From Thermodesulfobacteriota bacterium (lineage in GTDB: Bacteria; Desulfobacterota_D; UBA1144; Nemesobacterales; CSP1-2), in contig DATMAT010000035.1 of the NCBI GenBank assembly GCA_035559815.1, positions 1 to 36,347 of the forward strand: a stretch of 36,347 bases of DNA, given 5' to 3'. Below, in pieces: positions 31,683-36,347 of the stretch (position 1 is its first letter; every line of letters begins with the position of its first letter). The translations under genes were made by a program, and so were the position numbers. The notes beneath the pieces were generated by a model, which worked only from the letters and a program-made list of their open reading frames with translations, searched no databases and was not told the DNA's origin.

Positions 31683-32447
31683 CTAGCCTCGACCAGTGCA
31701 ACGCCAGATTACCACCGCATCGGCAACGTCAGAAGCTTTATCCGGAGCCTCCGCCTGTATGGCTTTCATTATTCGTCCTACATACTCCAGGGACTCGGGC
31801 TCGTCGGTGCTTACCAGCTTTTGATTGCGGAGATTACAACTTTTCATCTCCCAATATTGAAGCATAGAAGTAACCTTAAGACCCCGATTCTTTAAACGCT
31901 CGGCCAGACTCGGCCCGGCCAGCGGATCGGAATTCCACCTCACCTCTTTCATCGCATGAAAATTCCCGACCAACACCAGCACAGGTGTACTACCAATCAA
32001 TTCTAAGATTTGTTTTTCCATCCATTCATCACGGTCCAGGGAAACTATGTGGGGCTTGTCAATAGCTCGGACTTTCAAACACTTACCTCTCCAGATTTGT
32101 TCTCGGAAAGATACCAGCATCTCACGGTAACCCGGATGGTCGATGAAGCCGCCCAATGGGATTGAAGAAATGGGAAATCGGTCTGGTATCCATTTCCCTT
32201 TGAAGGCCCTGTCCAAGAACGGCTGCTGGTGGGAGGCGATTTCCAGACCTACCGTAAGGCAGCGAGCGTCTTGAAGATATTCCGTTACCGCGTTAGCAAC
32301 GAATTGTGTTGATTCAGGGCGCCTGTGTGTCTCCCCCACGATGACTACATCGTTAGCCCTAAGGACCTGGGTCAGAGAGAATGAGGCCGCGCTAATGGGA
32401 AAAGCAATAATGAGTAATGTAAATACAAATGCGGCCTGGATCATCAT
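31683..32447 (-). CDS. ChaN-like / EreA-type domain protein, exported
   Basis: The 254-residue protein has an N-terminal signal peptide (about 1-20, AFVFTLLIIAFPISAA) and the ChaN-like domain. Typical motifs are VIVGETHRRPESTQ (with GETH at 38-41), LEIASHQQPFLDRA (about 68-81) and LVGNFHAMKE (160-168, His164). The fold is shared with EreA and TraB proteins; ChaN from Campylobacter binds haem as a lipoprotein. No lipobox cysteine is visible here, so it is likely soluble in the periplasm. Haem binding is an inference from family. The start is one of two successive ATGs (32447 or 32444) with no strong ribosome site. It is a single gene. Confidence 0.8.
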   Translation of the reverse strand: MMIQAAFVFTLLIIAFPISAASFSLTQVLRANDVVIVGETHRRPESTQFVANAVTEYLQDARCLTVGLEIASHQQPFLDRAFKGKWIPDRFPISSIPLGGFIDHPGYREMLVSFREQIWRGKCLKVRAIDKPHIVSLDRDEWMEKQILELIGSTPVLVLVGNFHAMKEVRWNSDPLAGPSLAERLKNRGLKVTSMLQYWEMKSCNLRNQKLVSTDEPESLEYVGRIMKAIQAEAPDKASDVADAVVIWRCTGRG

Positions 32448-32796
32448 GTTCGCCCAAGTTTATATTCACAACGTCTGAAGAACAGGAATCAGTAGCCCCT
32501 TCGGCGGGAGCAGAATCCTGAAATTATGTGATTGTCTGTCCAGTGATTCCCCAAATTTAATATTATACTGGATAAAGCAGCCTCGTTTAGCAAGTATATT
32601 CAACTTTGATCCAAATAAATTCTTTAGAGGCTTGATATCAATTTTCATCTACAAACGAAATACCTAGTTGCCGTACTCTAAATACCAGGATTACCCGATT
32701 GAATCCTCATCTTATCCCGCCGAGACTTATAGTAAAGCTAGGATAACTAGGTTAGAAGAGTAAAATGAGGAATGAAGTTCAGGTTCTCTACCTAGT
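32448..32796. other. Gap with no confident gene
   Basis: A minus-strand open frame of 60 codons (32466-32648) exists but has a poor ribosome site and no recognisable features, so it is not called. No dispersed repeat module was recognised. Confidence 0.4.
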
Positions 32797-33150
32797 GTGT
32801 CTACAGCGTCAGAAACAAAACATGGTGGGATGAAATCTATCAGGTTAAGATTGAACCCGCTGGGACGTATGATAGTTAATAAAATCATACCCGGATTTGA
32901 GTATGCTCATTGTAACTTAGTGAGCAAGGAGGTTAGCGGAGAAATGGCCATAATCATAACCCCTCTTACAATTAATTCAGACGATGAATTCAAATTGTCA
33001 TTATTTTGGAATGAGAAAAAAGAAGAGTATAGACAAACCGTTTACTGGGGCGTCTATCTCAACGATGAGCTGATATCGTATACTTCGAGTAAACAACTGG
33101 CCGAAAAAACGAAGTTATGGATGGAAAATTGGCTAGAACGCAAGACCTAA
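32797..33150 (+). CDS. Hypothetical small protein
   Basis: The frame gives 117 residues from GTG at 32797 or 106 from ATG at 32830. The ATG is preferred by eye because MKSIRLRLNPLGRM is a natural beginning, though the GGTGGG next to it is too close for a good ribosome site. The start is unsettled. The sequence mixes strands and helices (MAIIITPLTINSDDEFKLSL, TVYWGVYLNDELISYTSSKQ) and ends with a charged helix KLWMENWLERKT. It has no signal peptide or membrane segment and no known family. Codon use looks like that of other genes here, so it is probably real. Confidence 0.55.
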   Translation: MSTASETKHGGMKSIRLRLNPLGRMIVNKIIPGFEYAHCNLVSKEVSGEMAIIITPLTINSDDEFKLSLFWNEKKEEYRQTVYWGVYLNDELISYTSSKQLAEKTKLWMENWLERKT

Positions 33151-33484
33151 GCTTAAGCATTATTCGAAATTAAAAAACGTATATAGGACATTTTTGGGAA
33201 TGGCTTCTGGTTAGAATGTCAGTAGGATAAAGATTCAGGGTATTACCCGCCGGTAAAGAACTAATCCATCGGTCAAGGTTACCTAATCTTCCCATTCAAA
33301 ATGAAACTCTCCGTGGCAGAGCCACGGGGCATCTAAAATAAAAAGCTGATTGTTTCTACTATGATACTCTGTACCTGCTCGCCAGTTCATTTGTAAGAGC
33401 GCCATCCTTACCCCGATTAAATCGGGGACCGGCTCAGGGCAGGCTTGGCCCGATTTCTCATATCCTTGAATTACGTCGATATCT
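33151..33484. repeat. Gap with a CCCCGAT-type palindrome and repeat module
   Basis: The gap lies between two converging genes. The palindrome CCCCGATTAAATCGGGG lies at 33411-33427 and is followed by ACCGGCTCAGGGCAGGC. Apart from this no feature was seen. An open frame on the minus strand (33283-33552) overlaps the end of the DedA gene and is judged a shadow. Confidence 0.55.
33411..33427. repeat. CCCCGAT-type palindrome, copy 5
   Basis: CCCCGATTAAATCGGGG has the same core as copy 3 at 22389-22407 and is followed by a CTCAGG module, here as ACCGGCTCAGGGC. Confidence 0.75.
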
Positions 33485-34141
33485 TCATTTAGAAGAGAAT
33501 CTAACAAGATAGATATTATAGAGGAATTTGACCAAAGCGGGCAAAACGGCAATGAGAACGACGGCTATGATGACAAAAATAAAGTTATTTTTAACCAGCG
33601 GAATTCTGCCAAAAAAATAACCCCCCAGGACAAAAGTCAAAATCCAGGCAACACCCCCGATAATGTCATATGCAGTAAACCGCTTGTACGACATACGCCC
33701 AATACCGGCTACGAATGGTGAGAATGTGCGAATAAACGGTATGAACCGAGCAATAATGATCGCGTTTCCGCCATATTTTCTGTAGAACTCATGGGTTTGA
33801 GTAATGTGCTCCTTGCTAAAAAAGAGAGATTCTTTCTTCTCGAGGGCCTTAGGCCCCAAAAAGTACCCTAGCCAGTAATTTAGATTATCCCCGGTAATGG
33901 CGGCGGCGCTTAGGACGATGATTAACCACTCCACATCCAGCAAGCCCAGGGAAGCAAATGTACCCGCGGCGAATAGGAGCGTTTCTCCAGGGAGAAACGG
34001 GGTAATCACCACCAGCCCGGTCTCGCAGAATATAATCACAAAAAGAAGCATGTAGGTCCAAGAGCCGTAATCACGGATGATTAATCCGAAATGTCTGTCC
34101 AGGTGAAGAAGTATCTCGACCAAATCCTTTACTGATTCCAT
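33485..34141 (-). CDS. DedA family inner-membrane protein
   Basis: The 218-residue protein is a DedA/SNARE-associated family member; some relatives are lipid scramblases or flippases. Family signatures are present: FCETGLVVITPFLPGET (38-54, with Glu40), GDNLNYWLGYFLG (84-96, Asp85), and ARFIPFIRTFSPFVAGIGRM (131-150, with Arg132, Pro135 and Arg138). Four to five hydrophobic segments follow the expected pattern, and the C-terminus ends in a helix with basic residues. The start ATG at 34141 is reasonable. Neighbours are unrelated, so the substrate lipid or role cannot be read from context. The family identity is strong. Confidence 0.92.
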   Translation of the reverse strand: MESVKDLVEILLHLDRHFGLIIRDYGSWTYMLLFVIIFCETGLVVITPFLPGETLLFAAGTFASLGLLDVEWLIIVLSAAAITGDNLNYWLGYFLGPKALEKKESLFFSKEHITQTHEFYRKYGGNAIIIARFIPFIRTFSPFVAGIGRMSYKRFTAYDIIGGVAWILTFVLGGYFFGRIPLVKNNFIFVIIAVVLIAVLPALVKFLYNIYLVRFSSK

Positions 34142-34617
34142 GACCAGCTCCGGTCAACCGTTATGGTTTCATATTTTGTTACACGTCGTGCTCAAAAGTC
34201 TGACCCCGATATGTATAAAATAGCTTTGCTCGAAAGTCATTTCCTTACTCCTATCATCCTGAGTATTAGATCATATAAAGAGTTAGAATCGGAGGGACTG
34301 ATTACAAACGAGACTTTAGTTGAGACATCTAAAATAAAATAACTGAAAAATACGCTTATTTGTACTTTGCCGTCTATCCTCGATATCGAAAAGCGCCTAC
34401 ATTTTTCCATTATACTGCCTAACGCCATGGAATCTACCTACATGATTGCCGTACGTAAAATACAGGGATTCCGTAATTGATATGTGCTCCAAGATTTGAG
34501 AGAATAAGTATTATACGTCTAATTAAAAGGCGGGATGCCGACTTATATAACCGAAGGAATTAGACATAACCTTTCGAGCTGAATAATAGTAAACCTTGAA
34601 TTAGCAAAGGAGGAAAA
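34142..34617. other. Gap between divergent genes, no gene seen
   Basis: The stretch is AT-rich. It should hold promoters for the DedA gene (minus) and the DUF883-like gene (plus). No repeat module was recognised. A short minus-strand open frame (34237-34428) lacks support. Confidence 0.45.
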
Positions 34618-34935
34618 ATGGCACAAAGACCGATATTAAGACAAGACGTCGAGGAACTAAAGAACGACCTTTCCAAACTGGGTAATGACTTATCTGTGTT
34701 AGCCAAGCGAGTAGTTGAAATGGGCCGGGAGGAAACAGTCTCGGCCAAAGAAAGTCTCGATTTGGAGGTTCGAAAATTACTCCAAGAAATAGGCACCTTG
34801 CTAGACGAAACGGGTAGGAAGGGTAAGATTGCAGCCGAATCGGTACAGGAAAAAATAGAAAAAAAGCCTTTCATGAGCTTACTGGTAATTTTTATCTTAG
34901 GATTCATCCTAGGAAAGATATTGGATCGCAAATAG
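34618..34935 (+). CDS. DUF883/ElaB-YqjD-like membrane-anchored protein
   Basis: The 105-residue protein has an N-terminal helical region rich in Lys, Glu and Leu (LRQDVEELKNDLSKLGNDL), a middle helix (about 44-80), then a C-terminal membrane helix (about 85-101, FMSLLVIFILGFILGKI) and a short basic end LDRK. This plan is that of the DUF883 family (ElaB, YqjD, YgaM in E. coli), inner-membrane proteins that can bind ribosomes in stationary phase. ATG at 34618 follows AAAGGAGGAAAA. It precedes the 34997 gene by 61 bases, likely in one unit. The family role in this organism is inference. Confidence 0.82.
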   Translation: MAQRPILRQDVEELKNDLSKLGNDLSVLAKRVVEMGREETVSAKESLDLEVRKLLQEIGTLLDETGRKGKIAAESVQEKIEKKPFMSLLVIFILGFILGKILDRK

Positions 34936-34996
34936 GAAAATAGTGAGCAATTAGAATCCAAGAATTATCTAGAATAAAAACGGGGAGGAAGGGTAA

Positions 34997-35281
34997 ATGA
35001 AGCATCAAGGGATAACCGATATCGAAAAAGCTTTGCTTAATCCAGTCAGCGTTTTTGATACACCCGAAGAAGTGCTCCATGCTAAGGGCATATCGAGGCG
35101 GCAAAAAATCGAGATTCTACGCCGTTGGGAGTACGACCAGAGGCAACTACAGGTAGCCGAGGAGGAAAATATGGCTGGCTCACAAATAGATATTCTAGGG
35201 CAAATTAGAAAGGCTCTCAGACAACTCGATGCCGAAATAAATAGCGAACACTCCCCGTCAACCAAGCATGGTGGAATATAG
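34997..35281 (+). CDS. Small conserved-looking protein following the DUF883-like gene
   Basis: The 94-residue protein opens MKHQGITDIEKALLNPVSVF, then DTPEEVLHAKGISRRQKIEI and LRRWEYDQRQLQVAEEENM. The pattern of a short N-terminal segment, a P-x-x-V-F turn and a REK-rich helix resembles small proteins I associate with stress and envelope gene groups, but I cannot name a family with certainty. There is no signal peptide or membrane helix; it should be cytoplasmic. ATG at 34997 follows GGGGAGGAAGGG. The short distance from the upstream gene and matching strand suggest a two-gene unit whose products may work together at the membrane. Confidence 0.75.
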   Translation: MKHQGITDIEKALLNPVSVFDTPEEVLHAKGISRRQKIEILRRWEYDQRQLQVAEEENMAGSQIDILGQIRKALRQLDAEINSEHSPSTKHGGI

Positions 35282-35699
35282 ATTATGAACGAACTTGATG
35301 GAAAGTGGCATTTTCTTCTTCATTAAAAAGGCAGTAGACCAGAGGATTGCCTGTTTTGTAAATGTCAACATTAGATATTACAGACAGCGTCAGTAAAAAT
35401 AATATCGATTTACAGGCGATTCCCAGACTGTCATTCTGAATACCATGACTTAATCAATAATACCCTCCTTCGTCCTGAGTGGTGAGCTTGTCAATAATCC
35501 CGTTCGTCCTGAGCACTGTCGAAGGACGAACTCCTTATATTCTAAATTCATACTTCGACAGACTCAGTATGAGCGGATTTACATCCGCTGGTAAAGAGAA
35601 ATAAAAATGCCCAGAATGACAAACAGCTTAACCTTGTGGGTGAGCATCAAAATGGTTTAAACGGCTTGTTCAGATTTAACTTCTATTGACGTTGTTCGT

Positions 35700-35903
35700 C
35701 TAATTAATTGCGTTAGTGTTTACGACAACGTTTATGTCCAAACCTAAAAGAAACTGCGAGTGCTTTGGAGGAAACTGGTCAACCAGCGCCAGAATTTCGG
35801 AGGGGGCGAGGAAGCTTTCCAAGGTTCCCATTCCAAATGGATTCCCCTGTCTGCTGCTTACCCCTGTCATGTATGTTCTAACTTCCTTCGCATCCTTTTT
35901 CAT
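35700..35903 (-). CDS. Possible 67-residue hypothetical protein
   Basis: Reading the minus strand from ATG at 35903, or from a GTG at 35918 five codons earlier, gives MKKDAKEVRTYMTGVSSRQG and a product ending FLLGLDINVVVNTNAIN. The codons are smooth and the composition is protein-like (GTLESFLAPSEILALVDQFP). A weak GGGTAAAAAGAA precedes the ATG. Against it, a plus-strand frame overlaps (35716-35952), the gene is isolated, and I recognise no family. Considered more likely real than chance only by a small margin. Confidence 0.35.
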   Translation of the reverse strand: MKKDAKEVRTYMTGVSSRQGNPFGMGTLESFLAPSEILALVDQFPPKHSQFLLGLDINVVVNTNAIN

Positions 35904-36272
35904 TTTCTTTTTACCCACAACCGGTTATTTGCAAAAAGGATGCCATTACTAATTTCAGAGCTTTAACATGCACAATCTATTGTAACCATTAATAATTTAC
36001 TTTGCTTACGAAGCTTACTGTACCCTCATAAATCGCAAAAAGTCCGAGAACAAGTATAAGACCGCCTTATTTTGTCCTGGTCTTAATCTCTGATTCAATA
36101 GAGATTGTTAATAAAAAAAGCTTTATTTAAATTCGAAAAAAGCGATGACCCTCTATGTAAAAGTCGGAATTTGAAATTTCATACAATGCCGAGTCAGTTA
36201 TTAGAGACACTAACCTCATCGAGGTACTCAGTGGGAAAGGAAAACTCCATTCATCAAGGGTTCTTTCAGTAT

Positions 36273-36300
36273 GTAGGAACACGCCGTGGCGTGTTCCTAC
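36273..36300. repeat. GTAGG-CACGC palindrome, copy 2
   Basis: GTAGGAACACGCC pairs perfectly with GGCGTGTTCCTAC (13 bp) around a two-base centre. It shares the outer GTAGG...CCTAC and inner CACGC...GCGTG with the 21165-21193 palindrome but differs in the middle of the arms. The pattern looks like a short REP-like dispersed palindrome. Confidence 0.7.
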
Positions 36301-36347
36301 CGTGGATTCCCGTTCCATCCAAGAAAAGAGGGTTGCATCTCCTTTTC

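Larger units (their letters stand above)
35282..36347. repeat. 1066-base right-end region with mosaic repeats and a possible tiny gene
   Basis: Dispersed repeat modules cover about 35456-35620: CCTTCGTCCTGAGTGG, GTTCGTCCTGAGCACTGTCG, AAGGACGAACTCC, a GACTCAGTATGAGC piece and the palindrome-like AGCGGATTTACATCCGCT (35572-35589) followed by AGAAATAAAAATG. A 7-bp inverted repeat (AATCTCT...AGAGATT) lies at 36085-36106. The far end (36110-36272) looks unstructured. No confident gene besides the doubtful 35700-35903 frame was found; the window ends without another start. Confidence 0.55.

Noticed and set aside
32466-32648. Minus-strand 60-codon frame
   Set aside because: Poor ribosome site and no recognisable feature; it could be real but is not supported.
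33283-33552. Minus-strand 89-codon frame overlapping the end of the DedA gene
   Set aside because: It overlaps dedA, includes a CCCCGAT-type palindrome and repeat module, and has no ribosome site.

Overview
The window looks like chromosomal DNA from a Gram-negative bacterium, probably an uncultured lineage near the Deltaproteobacteria. This placement is weak: it rests on a RecG with a long N-terminal extension, lipoproteins and periplasmic proteins, a complete-TCA-type 2-oxoglutarate dehydrogenase, and intergenic DNA full of short dispersed repeats. No rRNA or tRNA gene was found, and no integrase, transposase or CRISPR array was seen.

Layout. (1) 1-304: the C-terminal end of aspartyl-tRNA synthetase. 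(2) 324-9752: a defence-like island of visibly lower GC. It holds a small PD-(D/E)XK nuclease-like gene on the plus strand that converges on a tightly overlapping minus-strand operon hsdR-hsdM-hsdS-KAP NTPase. The HsdR subunit carries an inserted carboxypeptidase-regulatory-like beta-sandwich between its helicase core and C-terminal domain, and the operon ends with a membrane-associated KAP P-loop NTPase. This island is the best candidate in the window for an undescribed system. (3) 10118-14667 (minus): a four-gene Gld-type ABC cassette made of ATPase, permease, GldG-like auxiliary protein and triple-repeat DUF4340 protein. (4) 15398-19510 (plus): sucA-sucB, the E1 and E2 subunits of 2-oxoglutarate dehydrogenase. 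(5) 19967-22064: a frameshifted glycosyltransferase gene, a DsrE-like gene and htpX. (6) 22502-28472: recG, a small secreted protein and topA. (7) 28934-35281: single genes and pairs, including a LuxR-type regulator with a degenerate receiver, a lipoprotein, a ChaN-like protein, a DedA protein, a DUF883/ElaB-like membrane protein followed by a small conserved-looking protein, and a 49-residue basic protein. (8) 35282-36347: mostly non-coding, with repeats and one doubtful small ORF.

How the genes may work together. The hsdR, hsdM and hsdS products should form a type I restriction-modification complex. The four genes are coupled by 1-4 base stop/start overlaps, so the KAP NTPase is very likely made with them and may be an accessory effector. 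That role, and any role for the nearby nuclease-like gene, is inference. The ABC cassette probably forms one inner-membrane transporter with periplasmic partners. SucA and SucB need a lipoamide dehydrogenase encoded elsewhere.

The spaces between genes are unusual. Nearly every gap over 300 bases between 9.7 kb and the right edge carries pieces of a mosaic repeat family: CCCCGAT-type palindromes, CTCAGG/CTTCGAC modules, AGCGGAT-ATCCGCT palindromes and a GTCCAAAATAAGGGATTGC module. Two copies of a separate GTAGG-CACGC palindrome are also present.
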